57,788 bases of DNA from Thermoleophilia bacterium (lineage in GTDB: Bacteria; Actinomycetota; Thermoleophilia; Solirubrobacterales; 70-9), in contig JAENWT010000017.1 in NCBI GenBank assembly GCA_016650125.1, positions 1-57,788 of the forward strand, given 5' to 3'. This document shows, piece by piece, positions 34,334 through 42,762 of this stretch (the first letter of the stretch is position 1; each line of letters begins with the position of its first letter). Made by a program: the position numbers and the translations under genes. Below the pieces are notes generated by a model. The model saw nothing but the letters and a program-made list of their open reading frames with translations, searched no databases and was not told the origin of the DNA.

Positions 34334-35147
34334 GTCAGGAGTGGTAACCGGTGCTGAACGCATCGAATCGGCTTTCGCTCACGCGAAGGCCGAGGGGCGT
34401 GCGGCCCTGATGCCTTACATGATGGGCGGCTTCCCCGATCCTGCGGCTTCGGTCCGCATCGCCAACGCCTACGCCGATTCCGGCGCCGACCTGATCGAAC
34501 TGGGCGTGCCGTACTCGGACCCGCTGGCCGACGGCCCGATCATCCACCAGGCCGCGACCACGGCACTTACCGCCGGCGTCAAGTTCGAAGACGTGCTCGA
34601 CACCTGTCGTGCGGTCAGCGACCGCGTCCCGGTGGTGCTGATGGCCTATACGAACATGGTCCTCGGGGCAACGGGCCCCGCGGCCTTCGCCGAGCGGGCC
34701 GTGGCGGCCGGTGCCTGCGGCGTGATCGTCCCCGATCTGCCGCTGGGTGAGGACGAAGAGACCCGTGGCGTGCTGAATGACGCCGGACTCGCAGTAGTGC
34801 CGCTGATTGCGCCGACCACCCTCGGCGAACGGCGGGCCGAAATCTGCCGGATCGCGGCCGGATTCGTCTATGTCGTCTCCACGGTCGGCACGACCGGCGA
34901 GCGGCAGGAGGTTCCGGCTCACCTGAAGGAGCTGGTCGAGGACGTGAGCAGCCTGGCCGCGGTGCCGGTCGCAGTCGGTTTCGGCATCGGCACGCCGGAC
35001 CAGGCCGCCGAGGTCGGGCAGTTCAGTGACGGCGTGATCATCGGATCGAAGCTTGTCCGGCTGGTCGCTGACGCAGGTGACACGGACGCCGCGGTTGCCG
35101 CCGTGGAGCAGTTTCTGGGCGATACCCGCGAAGCGATGGGCGCGTAG
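34326..35147 (+). CDS. trpA: Tryptophan synthase alpha chain
   Basis: The 273-residue TIM barrel contains the catalytic Glu near residue 58 in [23 protein letters not shown]-like [25 protein letters not shown] and [13 protein letters not shown]. It cleaves indole-glycerol phosphate to indole, which is channelled to TrpB. TTG 34326 overlaps the trpB end; GTG 34341, preceded by AGGA, is an alternative that removes five residues. A hairpin overlaps its stop codon. Confidence 0.96.
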
Positions 35148-35163
35148 CCCGTCCTCGGGCTTT
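35146..35163 (+). terminator. Short terminator overlapping the trpA stop
   Basis: AGCCCG-TCCT-CGGGCT (35146-35161) forms a 6-bp stem with a tetraloop, and its last T runs into TT. It begins within the trpA TAG codon. The stem is short, so termination may be partial. Confidence 0.55.
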
Positions 35164-35166
35164 CGC

Positions 35167-35172
35167 TAGGAT
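35167..35172 (+). promoter_or_regulatory. -10 box TAGGAT before the small membrane protein and pfk
   Basis: TAGGAT ends 7 nt before the ATG at 35180, directly after the trpA hairpin, so a new transcription unit probably starts here. Confidence 0.45.
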
Positions 35173-35179
35173 TCCCCTG

Positions 35180-35365
35180 ATGATCATTCCGGTCACTTTC
35201 TTCGTCGCACTGGCCTTTGCCGTCTTCTCCTATTCGCAGGGGCAGGGCGGCCCGGTTGCCGGCCTCGTCTTCTTCGGGATCCTCTTCGTCGGCGCCTTCA
35301 TCCAGTACAGCCAGCCGCTCATCGAGATGGTCAAGCCGCACCTTCCCGGCAAAAACCGGGGCTAG
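35180..35365 (+). CDS. Small two-helix membrane protein
   Basis: The 61-residue protein has hydrophobic segments at about residues 3-18 and 27-44 and a basic C-terminus (HLPGKNRG). No family is recognised. It is separated from the phosphofructokinase gene by 3 bp and preceded by a TAGGAT box, so both are probably on one transcript. A real gene is supported by the promoter spacing and the alternating hydrophobic pattern. Confidence 0.65.
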   Translation: MIIPVTFFVALAFAVFSYSQGQGGPVAGLVFFGILFVGAFIQYSQPLIEMVKPHLPGKNRG

Positions 35366-35368
35366 TTC

Positions 35369-36394
35369 ATGCGGATCGGAGTTCTGACCGGCGGGGGCGA
35401 TTGTCCCGGCCTCAATGCCGTGATCCGTGGCATCGTGCGGCGCGGGGTCTCCGAGTTCGGCAACGAGTTCGTCGGATTTCGGGACGGGTGGCGCGGCCCG
35501 CTGGAAGGTGATGTGCGGCCGCTCGGGGTTGAGCAGGTCTGCGGCATCCTTCCGCGTGGCGGCACGATCCTCGGCTCTTCGAGAACCAACCCGCTCAAGC
35601 TGGAGAACGGCATCGAGCGGATCAAGTCCAATCTCGCAGAGGCCGGGGTGGACGGATTGATCGCGATCGGCGGGGAAGACACGCTCGGTGTCGCCGACCG
35701 GCTGAACCGTGAGGGCGTGAAGGTCATCGGCGTGCCGAAGACGATCGACAACGACCTCGGCGCCACCGATTACACCTTCGGCTTCGACACCGCGGTGAAC
35801 ATCGCCATGGAGGCGATCGACCGCCTGCACACGACCGCCGAGAGCCACCACCGGGTGCTGATCGTGGAAGTGATGGGCCGGCACGCCGGGTGGATCGCTT
35901 TCCATTCCGGGCTGGCCGGCGGCGCCAACGTGATCCTCATCCCCGAGCAGGAGTTTGACCTGGATCGCGTATGCGCTTACATCGAGCGTCGTTTCGAAAG
36001 CCAGTACTCACCGATCGTGGTCGTCTCCGAAGGCGCCAGGCCGATCGGTGGCTTTCCACAGCAGGACGGCGCCCAGACCGATGCCTTCGGCCACGAGCGC
36101 CTGGGCGGTGTGGCCCACTGGCTCGAAGGCGAGATCGAGTCCCGCACGGGCAAGGAGGCGCGGGCAACCGTGCTCGGCCACGTCCAGCGCGGTGGCACGC
36201 CCACGGCTTTCGACCGGGTCCTCGCAACGCGTTTCGGTCTGCATGCGGTCGGCGCCGCCAACGACGGCGCCTGGGGCAAGATGACGGCACTGCGCTCGAC
36301 CAACATCGAGCTGGTCGACCTGGCCGACGCTGTCTCCGAACTGAAGACGGTGCCGCCGGAGCTGTACCGCGAGGCCGAAGTCTTCTTCGGCTGA
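35369..36394 (+). CDS. pfkA: 6-phosphofructokinase, probably PPi-dependent
   Basis: The 341-residue protein aligns with the PfkA family from MRIGVLTGGGDCPGLNAVIRG. In E. coli numbering, which coincides here, residue 104 is Asp (GGEDT) and residue 124 is Lys (VPKTIDND). ATP-dependent enzymes have Gly at 104; Asp104 with Lys124 is the established signature of pyrophosphate use. Catalytic TIDND and the substrate motif MGRHAGW are present. It phosphorylates fructose 6-phosphate, reversibly if PPi is the donor. It follows a small membrane protein by 3 bp and ends 4 bp from a convergent gene. Donor specificity is inferred. Confidence 0.93.
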   Translation: MRIGVLTGGGDCPGLNAVIRGIVRRGVSEFGNEFVGFRDGWRGPLEGDVRPLGVEQVCGILPRGGTILGSSRTNPLKLENGIERIKSNLAEAGVDGLIAIGGEDTLGVADRLNREGVKVIGVPKTIDNDLGATDYTFGFDTAVNIAMEAIDRLHTTAESHHRVLIVEVMGRHAGWIAFHSGLAGGANVILIPEQEFDLDRVCAYIERRFESQYSPIVVVSEGARPIGGFPQQDGAQTDAFGHERLGGVAHWLEGEIESRTGKEARATVLGHVQRGGTPTAFDRVLATRFGLHAVGAANDGAWGKMTALRSTNIELVDLADAVSELKTVPPELYREAEVFFG

Positions 36395-36398
36395 GGCT

Positions 36399-36992
36399 TC
36401 AGTCCGTGGCGATGAGGCTGCGGGCGAGCGGGGATCCCGGAACCTGATGCAGGCGCCCGTTTTCAAGCGGGCCGAGGTCGACCATGCGGAACCCGGCTTC
36501 GGTGAAGAGGCCGCCCACCGTTTCTTTCGCTTCTTCGTGATCCCCGGACATGAACAGGACCCTGCGTCCACCCGGTACGACCGGATCCTCGGCCAGGACT
36601 GAAGCGAGCAGGATGTTGGCAGTCTTGACCACCCGGGCACCGGGCACGAGTTCGGCGAAGACCTCGCTCGAGCTGCGACCGTCGAGGTCGGCCGCTTTGA
36701 AGTCGGGCTGGGTCACGGCGTTGTTGGCGTCGATCACGATCCGGCCGCCCCATTCAGGCAGGCCTCCGACCGCGTCCGGAATGAAGTCCCAGGGGATCGC
36801 GACCGCGACGACATCCGCGCCCGCGGCCTCCTCGATGGTGACCGCGGTGGCTCCCGCGCCGAGCTTCTCGATGACGTCGCCGAGCGTCTCGGGACCGCGG
36901 CTGTTGGCGATCACGACATCCTGACCGGCGCGCAGCATCTGGATGGCGATCGCCTGTCCGATATTCCCCGCTCCGATGATCCCGACGGCCAT
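36399..36992 (-). CDS. npdG: NADPH:F420 oxidoreductase-like protein
   Basis: The 197-residue Rossmann protein starts MAVGIIGAGNIGQAIAIQMLRAGQDVVIANSRGPE, with a dinucleotide-binding GAGNIG and Ser/Arg recognition of the NADP phosphate. DANNAVTQ and VVKTANIL resemble the F420-dependent NADP reductase family, though members also include NAD(P)-binding proteins with other partners. If functional it would exchange hydride between NADPH and coenzyme F420, which many Actinomycetota make. It lies 5 bp downstream of the epimerase gene, in an operon. Confidence 0.8.
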   Translation of the reverse strand: MAVGIIGAGNIGQAIAIQMLRAGQDVVIANSRGPETLGDVIEKLGAGATAVTIEEAAGADVVAVAIPWDFIPDAVGGLPEWGGRIVIDANNAVTQPDFKAADLDGRSSSEVFAELVPGARVVKTANILLASVLAEDPVVPGGRRVLFMSGDHEEAKETVGGLFTEAGFRMVDLGPLENGRLHQVPGSPLARSLIATD

Positions 36993-36997
36993 GGGTC

Positions 36998-37942
36998 TTA
37001 ATTCCGGAGCAGCTGGGCCAGGGCGCCGGCCAGTTCGGGCTGTTTGAACTCGTAGCCGTGGTCGATCGCGTTGCGCGGGTAGACGCGCTGGCCTTCGGTC
37101 AGCACCTGGCCGAATTCCGGGCCGCGGATCGCCTTCATCGCGAAGCCGGGCAGGGGGACAAACGCCGGGCGGCCGACCGCTTTGCCGAGCTGCTTGGAAA
37201 ACTCCTTGTTGGTCACCGGGTTGGGCGAGGTGGCGTTGATCGGGCCCTCGACGGCCTCGGTGTCAAGCGCCCAGAGCAGGATGCCGATCTCGTCCCACCG
37301 GTGGATCCACGACATGTACTGGTCGCCTCCGGCGATCGGGCCGCCGACGCCGAGCTTGAACGGGGTGAGCAGTTCGGCAAGCAGGCCACCGCGCGGGTCG
37401 AGCACGTGGCCGGTGCGGATAGTGGCCACCCGGACGCCAGAGTCGCTGATGGCGTTCGCCGCGGCCTCCCATCGGACGACCACGCCGGCGAGGAAGTCGT
37501 CTCCCGGGGCGGCGTCTTCGTAAAGGAGCTCGTCGCCGCGGTCGCCGTAGAAACCGATCGCCGAGCCCGAGATAAAGACCTTTGGAGGGATCGCCACGGT
37601 GGCGATCGTGTCCGCGAGATTCTTTGTTGCCTTGATCCTCGTGCGGGCGATCCGGTCCTTGATTTCGTCGTTCCATCGCTGGTTGATCGGCTCGCCGGCG
37701 AGGTTGATCACCGCGTCGACTCCGTCCAGGGCCTGCTCCGGCGGACGCTCCATGGTCGGCTCCCACGAATGCCATTCTGCGGTCGGTTGCGCCTTGCTTG
37801 CCCGGTCGGGATTGCGGCTGAGACCGATGACGCGGTCACCGCGATCGATCAGGGCATTGACCAGTCCCGAACCGATCATTCCGGAAGCCCCGGTGACCAG
37901 AATTGTGCGACCGGAGGCTTCTGGAGCAGTCTTTTTAGGCAT
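36998..37942 (-). CDS. TIGR01777-type NAD-dependent epimerase/dehydratase (YfcH-like)
   Basis: The 314-residue protein begins MPKKTAPEASGRTILVTGASGMIGSGLVNALI; the frame is open far upstream but unconserved. Family marks are DAVINLAGEPINQRWN, KVFISGSAIGFYGDRGDE and YMSWIHRWDEIGILLWAL. These extended SDR proteins lack a known substrate, and homologues occur with cell-division or lipid genes. A TAAACT box ends 7 nt upstream of the ATG at 37942. It is cotranscribed with the F420-NADP reductase-like gene and diverges from the RTX-like genes. Confidence 0.9.
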   Translation of the reverse strand: MPKKTAPEASGRTILVTGASGMIGSGLVNALIDRGDRVIGLSRNPDRASKAQPTAEWHSWEPTMERPPEQALDGVDAVINLAGEPINQRWNDEIKDRIARTRIKATKNLADTIATVAIPPKVFISGSAIGFYGDRGDELLYEDAAPGDDFLAGVVVRWEAAANAISDSGVRVATIRTGHVLDPRGGLLAELLTPFKLGVGGPIAGGDQYMSWIHRWDEIGILLWALDTEAVEGPINATSPNPVTNKEFSKQLGKAVGRPAFVPLPGFAMKAIRGPEFGQVLTEGQRVYPRNAIDHGYEFKQPELAGALAQLLRN

Positions 37943-37949
37943 GTTGGGT

Positions 37950-37955
37950 AGTTTA
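37950..37955 (-). promoter_or_regulatory. -10 box TAAACT before the epimerase
   Basis: On the minus strand TAAACT (37955-37950) ends 7 nt before the ATG at 37942, a predicted leaderless start. Confidence 0.45.
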
Positions 37956-37983
37956 GACCGATCCAAATCTGTGTCGGCAGACG

Positions 37984-37989
37984 TAAGAT
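37984..37989 (+). promoter_or_regulatory. -10 box TAAGAT for the RTX-like pair
   Basis: TAAGAT lies about 50 bp upstream of the first RTX-like gene, giving a leader of some 45 nt. It faces away from the epimerase promoter, 29 bp apart. Confidence 0.35.
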
Positions 37990-38039
37990 GAGTACAGGGA
38001 AATGAATCCAGGACGGGACTTTTGGTCCGATCCGGTGTT

Positions 38040-40040
38040 ATGGGAACGATGACCAAGAACGGCAAGGAAGCAGCTATGGCCGAGAAATCAGTTTGTATTT
38101 CGACAGGTAGCGCCATCAGGGTAGGCGCGATGCTCGCTCTGGTCTGCGCTTTTTTCGTGGTCCTGGCGGTCGGGCCCGCCGATGCCGGAGCGAAGAAGTG
38201 TTTCGGCAAAAAGGTAAACCGCGTGATCTCGGGCGATGGCGGCAAGGTCAAGCTCGATTTCAAGGACGTTGCTTTTGTCTCCGGCAACAACGTCACCGTG
38301 ATCGGCAAGCCCTTCAGCGTGATCTGCGGCGGCGAGGGACGTCAGGTCATCAAGGCGGGCAAGGGTCGTTCGCTCTCCGACGGCGGTCCGGGTGACGACA
38401 AGATCCTGCTCCATGACAAGAGCTTCAAGAGCGAGGGCCGTGGCGGTCTCGGCGATGACGAAATCCGGGGCTCCAGGAATCACGACTTCCTTTACGGAGG
38501 CCCGAAGTCGGTTCCGAAAGGCGCTTCCGACGACGACACGATCGACGGGCTCGGTGGCAATGACCGCATCTTCGACTACGGCGGAGACGGCAACAAGCTG
38601 ATCGGCAACACCGGGTCGGATCACATCTACAGCATTGGCAAGGCCGTTTCCGACATCTACGGCGGCAGCGGCACCGACTTCCTCAACTGCAACGGCGGCA
38701 AGACTGACGGCGGCAGACTCGAGCGGGTTTTCGGCGAGCAGGGCAATGACCGCATTAACTGCGACGAGCCGAACAACAATGGTGGTGCGTTCATCGACGG
38801 CGGCGAGGGCGACGACCAGATGACCGGCTCGCCCGCCGACGACGTGCTGATCACCCATTCCGGAAAAAAGACGATCGACGCCGGCGGCGGCAACGATCTG
38901 GTCGTGACCACTTCAAAGGGTCTGCAGAAGATCTCCGGTGGCGCCGGCACTGACACGATCTCTTACGAGGCGCATACACCGGCCGACAACGTCCAGTTCA
39001 GCGGCGTCAGGGTCAACCTCCAGCAAGGCTTTTCACTCGGGCAAACCACCTACCAGCTGAGCGGATTCGAGAACGTGATCGGTTCGGCTTTCGACGACGA
39101 GATCAGGGGTCTCCCCGGCAGCGTGGTCGACGGCGGTCTCGGGAACAACACGTGTTCGAATTTCGCCAAGGCCAGCCGTTGCAACAAGGAATCCCCAGGT
39201 GAACTCAGCTCCAGGAATCCGCTGGTCTATATCAACGAAGGCGGTATCCTGACCGTGATGGGCACTCCGCAGGGCGACAAAGTCGACGTTGGTTACGACG
39301 GCAACGGTTACCGCGTTTCGGCGCCCGGCGGCGTCGCGTTCGGGCTTTGCGAAGGCTCCGGCGGCGAGTTCAGTTGCCCGGCCGATGTCAACAGTCTCAA
39401 TGGCATGCTGGTCTACGGCAATGACGGTGCGGATGACGTTTCGCTGCAGGGTTCGATCCCAACTACCCTTTCGACGACCATCAATGGTGGCGACGGGGCC
39501 AACCACATCATCGGCGGACCGAGCAAAGACTTCATCTCGACTTCGATCGGCAAGAGTGCCGGCAGTGTTATCGAAGGCCGTGACAACCTCGACGTGCTCT
39601 ACATCAACGACAACGTCATCGCGCGCGGCGGCGACGGCACGGACGGCATCCACGTGGAAAGCCCCTGTGCGGGCGGCGAGTCGAGCGGCGGCGACGGCAC
39701 CGACAGCACGATCTTCGCCGGCGCTGACAAGGCAGTCGACGCCGACCTCGCCGGCGGATCGGCCAGGTGGGCGAACGGTGATTGCGCAAATCCGCTCAAG
39801 ATCGACAGCGACACCGAAAAGCTGGAGGGATCGGAGTGGGACGACGAATTGACCCTCGGCAAGCGAATGAAGACGCAGCAGGGCAAATCGTCGCTGCTCG
39901 GTCGCGAAGGTCAAAACATTCTGAACAGCAAGAACGGCGTGCGGGACACGGTCACCACGGGTCCGGCGGCCCGTGCCAACACGGTTGTAGCCGACAAACA
40001 GGACAAAGTCATCTACGGCTGGGGCCTCGCCAGCTTCTGA
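38040..40040 (+). CDS. Secreted RTX-like calcium-binding repeat protein 1
   Basis: The roughly 666-residue protein (start ATG 38040; ATG 38049 or TTG 38022 also possible) has a Sec signal peptide ending VGPADAG, then KKCFGKKVNR. A conserved N-terminal domain of about 70 residues leads into degenerate GGxGxDxI/L repeats (GGLGDDEI, LGGNDRIF, GGEGDDQM, GGGNDLVV, GGAGTDTI). A distinct C-terminal domain of about 250 residues carries Cys and ends in VIYGWGLASF. RTX nonapeptides form calcium-loaded beta-rolls. No type I secretion genes are nearby and the signal peptide indicates Sec export. Its paralogue follows after 28 bp. Function is unknown; adhesion or matrix is possible. Confidence 0.85.
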   Translation: MGTMTKNGKEAAMAEKSVCISTGSAIRVGAMLALVCAFFVVLAVGPADAGAKKCFGKKVNRVISGDGGKVKLDFKDVAFVSGNNVTVIGKPFSVICGGEGRQVIKAGKGRSLSDGGPGDDKILLHDKSFKSEGRGGLGDDEIRGSRNHDFLYGGPKSVPKGASDDDTIDGLGGNDRIFDYGGDGNKLIGNTGSDHIYSIGKAVSDIYGGSGTDFLNCNGGKTDGGRLERVFGEQGNDRINCDEPNNNGGAFIDGGEGDDQMTGSPADDVLITHSGKKTIDAGGGNDLVVTTSKGLQKISGGAGTDTISYEAHTPADNVQFSGVRVNLQQGFSLGQTTYQLSGFENVIGSAFDDEIRGLPGSVVDGGLGNNTCSNFAKASRCNKESPGELSSRNPLVYINEGGILTVMGTPQGDKVDVGYDGNGYRVSAPGGVAFGLCEGSGGEFSCPADVNSLNGMLVYGNDGADDVSLQGSIPTTLSTTINGGDGANHIIGGPSKDFISTSIGKSAGSVIEGRDNLDVLYINDNVIARGGDGTDGIHVESPCAGGESSGGDGTDSTIFAGADKAVDADLAGGSARWANGDCANPLKIDSDTEKLEGSEWDDELTLGKRMKTQQGKSSLLGREGQNILNSKNGVRDTVTTGPAARANTVVADKQDKVIYGWGLASF

Positions 40041-40068
40041 GCGATCGAGCAAAGGCGGCGATTCCGCA

Positions 40069-42105
40069 GTGAAGGCAGGGAATCTGGTCACCAGATCAGG
40101 TCAAAAAGTATTCGGCGCGGCATTTGTGCTGGCGATCGCCTGGGCATTCGTCCTCATGCCTGGCGGATCCGCCCAGGCTGCTCAGAAGTGCTTCGGCAAG
40201 AAAGTCACCCGAACGGTGAGGGCCGATGGCGACACGGTCCACCTGAAGTTCAAAGACGTCACCTATGTCTCCGGCAGGAACGTGACCGTCATCGCCAAGC
40301 CCTACAGCCGGATCTGCGCCGGCGGCGGCCGCCAGGTCATCCACGCCGGAAAGGGACGCTCCCTGACCGACGCCGGACCGGGCAACGACAAGATCGTCCT
40401 TCACAAGAGCAGTAACAAGAACAGGGCTTACGGTGGTCTCGGCAACGACCGGATCGAGGGTGCCAAAGGACATGACTTCCTCTACGGATCACCGAAGAAG
40501 AATCGCGGGGGCGCCTCCGACACCGACACCATCCTCGGGCTCGGCGGCAATGACCGCATCTTCGACTACTCGGGTGACGGCAACAATCTGATCGGCGGCA
40601 CCGGTTCCGACCGCATGTACAGCCTCGGCAACGCGGTCTCGGACGTCTACGGCAGCAGCGGCACCGATTTCATCTGGTTCACCGGTGGCAGGACTGACGG
40701 CGGCAAGCTGGAGCGCATCTTCGGCGAGCAGGGTAACGACCGCCTGCGCGGCGATAAATACAAGACCAACGGACCTGCCTACATCGACGGGGGCGAGGGC
40801 GACGACTGGTTGTACGGTACCAACGGCGACGACGTCCTTCTCACCAACTCAGGCATCAAGAAAATCCGTGGCTTCGGCGGCGACGACCTCATCGTGTCCG
40901 CCTCGCGCGGCCTGGCCAACATCGATGGCGGCGCCGGCAGCGACACGATCTCCTACGCGACGCACACCCCGGCCGGAAACGTCAACTTCTCCGGCGTGCG
41001 CGTCGAACTCAACAAAGGCAAGTCGCTCGGACAGACGACTTACCAGCTGAGTGACATCGAAAACGTCATCGGATCGGCCTTCAATGATGAAATCACCGGC
41101 GTCAGTGGAGAGAAGAACGACATCCAGGGCGGACTCGGCGATGACACCCTCATCGGCCAGAGACGTGACGGCGACAGTGGTGACGGCGGCCTCGGCAAAA
41201 ACGTCTGCCAGGGATTCGACAAGACGAGCAACTGCAATGGCGAATCCCCGGGCAATGCCGACGCCAGGGTACCCCTCGTTGACATCAACGAGGGCGGCGT
41301 ACTCACCGTGATCGGCAGCCGCTCCGCTGACAAGATTTCGGTCGGATACAACAACGGGGCCTACCGGGTGTCAGTTGCGGGCGGTGGCGTTCCTGCCGGT
41401 CTCTGTACTCCGGTGGGCAAGTCACTGGCGACCCTCGACTGCCCGGCCAACATCAACACGCTGAACGGCATGCTGATCTACGGCAATGACGGCGCCGATG
41501 ACATTTCGCTCGGAGGTTCGATCCCGAGGAACGTCACCACCACGATCAACGGTGGCGACGGCAAGAACCACATCGTCGGCGGGCCCAGCAAGGACTTCAT
41601 TTCGACTTCAACCGGAAAGAGCGCCGGCAGTGTGATCGAGGGCCGGGGCAACCTCGATGTGCTCTACATCAACGATGACATTACGGCCCTCGGCGGCAAA
41701 GGAGGAGACGGTATCCACATCGTCAGCCCCTGCGTCGGCGGTGAATCGGTCGGTGGTGATGGCACCGACAGCACGATCTTCGCCGGTGCCGATCACGGAG
41801 TCGAGGCGAACATCGCCGGCGGCTACGCAAGGTGGGCGAGTCGCGGCTGCTCGAACCCGCTCAAGATCGCCAGTACCGTCGAGAAGCTCGAAGGAACCTT
41901 CTACAAAGACCACCTGACCCTCGGCAAGCGCATGAAAGCGCAGCAGGGCAAGTCATCGCTGCTCGGGCGCGAAGGCCGCAACATCCTGAACAGCAGGAAC
42001 GGCGTGCGCGACACGGTCACCACCGGGCCTGCCGCCCGGGCCAACAAGGTGATCGCCGACCGCAAGGACAAGGTCATCTACGGTTGGGGTCTCGCCAGTT
42101 TCTGA
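40069..42105 (+). CDS. Secreted RTX-like calcium-binding repeat protein 2
   Basis: The 678-residue tandem paralogue starts at GTG and has a signal peptide ending GGSAQAAQKC. It is collinear with the first protein: AQKCFGKKVTR N-domain, RTX-like repeats (GGLGNDRI, LGGNDRIF, GGEGDDWL, FGGDDLIV, GGAGSDTI), a longer central insertion with GGLGDDTLIG, and the same C-terminal domain. In the last 63 residues I count only 7 differences from paralogue 1, including an identical VIYGWGLASF end. Conservation highest at the C-terminus suggests that end is functionally constrained. The pair probably arose by tandem duplication and is cotranscribed. Confidence 0.85.
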   Translation: MKAGNLVTRSGQKVFGAAFVLAIAWAFVLMPGGSAQAAQKCFGKKVTRTVRADGDTVHLKFKDVTYVSGRNVTVIAKPYSRICAGGGRQVIHAGKGRSLTDAGPGNDKIVLHKSSNKNRAYGGLGNDRIEGAKGHDFLYGSPKKNRGGASDTDTILGLGGNDRIFDYSGDGNNLIGGTGSDRMYSLGNAVSDVYGSSGTDFIWFTGGRTDGGKLERIFGEQGNDRLRGDKYKTNGPAYIDGGEGDDWLYGTNGDDVLLTNSGIKKIRGFGGDDLIVSASRGLANIDGGAGSDTISYATHTPAGNVNFSGVRVELNKGKSLGQTTYQLSDIENVIGSAFNDEITGVSGEKNDIQGGLGDDTLIGQRRDGDSGDGGLGKNVCQGFDKTSNCNGESPGNADARVPLVDINEGGVLTVIGSRSADKISVGYNNGAYRVSVAGGGVPAGLCTPVGKSLATLDCPANINTLNGMLIYGNDGADDISLGGSIPRNVTTTINGGDGKNHIVGGPSKDFISTSTGKSAGSVIEGRGNLDVLYINDDITALGGKGGDGIHIVSPCVGGESVGGDGTDSTIFAGADHGVEANIAGGYARWASRGCSNPLKIASTVEKLEGTFYKDHLTLGKRMKAQQGKSSLLGREGRNILNSRNGVRDTVTTGPAARANKVIADRKDKVIYGWGLASF

Positions 42106-42124
42106 CGTCGGCCTTGCCCGCCGG

Positions 42125-42130
42125 TACGGT
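42125..42130 (+). promoter_or_regulatory. -10 box TACGGT before the flavin reductase-like gene
   Basis: TACGGT ends 9 nt before GTG 42140. The spacing is at the long end of the leaderless pattern. Confidence 0.3.
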
Positions 42131-42139
42131 GAACCGACA

Positions 42140-42760
42140 GTGAGGCAGGAAATTCCATACGACGAGGACCAGGGGATGCGCTTCTACGGCATGCTCACCT
42201 CAGTGGTCGTTCCGCGGCCGATCGCCTGGGTGTCGACGATCTCGGCCGATGGCGTCGAGAACCTCGCGCCGCACTCTCTCTACACCGTGGCGAGCGCGAT
42301 TCCGGCGATCATCCAGTTCACCTCGGTCGGCCACAAGGACTCACTCCGGAATGCCGTCGAAACCGGCGAGTTCGTGGTCAACCTGGCCAACCGCGCCAAC
42401 TTCGAGCAGATCAACGCCAGCGGCACGAATTTCCCGGCCGACGTCGACGAGTTCGAAGCCCTCGGACTCGAACGCGAGCCTTCAGCGACGGTCCGGCCGT
42501 CGCGGGTCGCGAGCTCACCGGTCGCGCTCGAATGCTCAACCGAGGGAACGAAGGACTTCGGCGGCGATTCGGTCGTGGTCTTCGGCCGCCTGAAGCACGT
42601 CGCGATCGACGAGGCCGTCCTGACCAACGGCCGGCCGGACATCCACAAACTCGCTCCGCTTGCCCGCCTCGGCGGCCCCACTGCGTGGTCGGAGATCGGC
42701 GAAATCCTCGACATCACCCGGATCGACCCCGACGACTGGCCGGGCCACTACGACGGCTGA
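42140..42760 (+). CDS. Flavin reductase-like domain protein
   Basis: The 206-residue protein starts at GTG and carries the FMN-binding split-barrel motif VVVPRPIAWVSTISADGVENLAPHS, followed by SVGHKDSLRNAVETGEFVVNL. These are features of the DIM6/NTAB flavin reductase-like family, which reduces FMN for monooxygenases or binds flavin in related roles. A partner oxygenase is not adjacent. It ends 2 bp from the convergent malic enzyme stop. Confidence 0.88.
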   Translation: MRQEIPYDEDQGMRFYGMLTSVVVPRPIAWVSTISADGVENLAPHSLYTVASAIPAIIQFTSVGHKDSLRNAVETGEFVVNLANRANFEQINASGTNFPADVDEFEALGLEREPSATVRPSRVASSPVALECSTEGTKDFGGDSVVVFGRLKHVAIDEAVLTNGRPDIHKLAPLARLGGPTAWSEIGEILDITRIDPDDWPGHYDG

Positions 42761-42762
42761 GG

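Noticed and set aside
38040-42105. Type I secretion for the RTX-like proteins
   Set aside because: Both have N-terminal Sec signal peptides and no ABC transporter, membrane-fusion or TolC-like gene is near.
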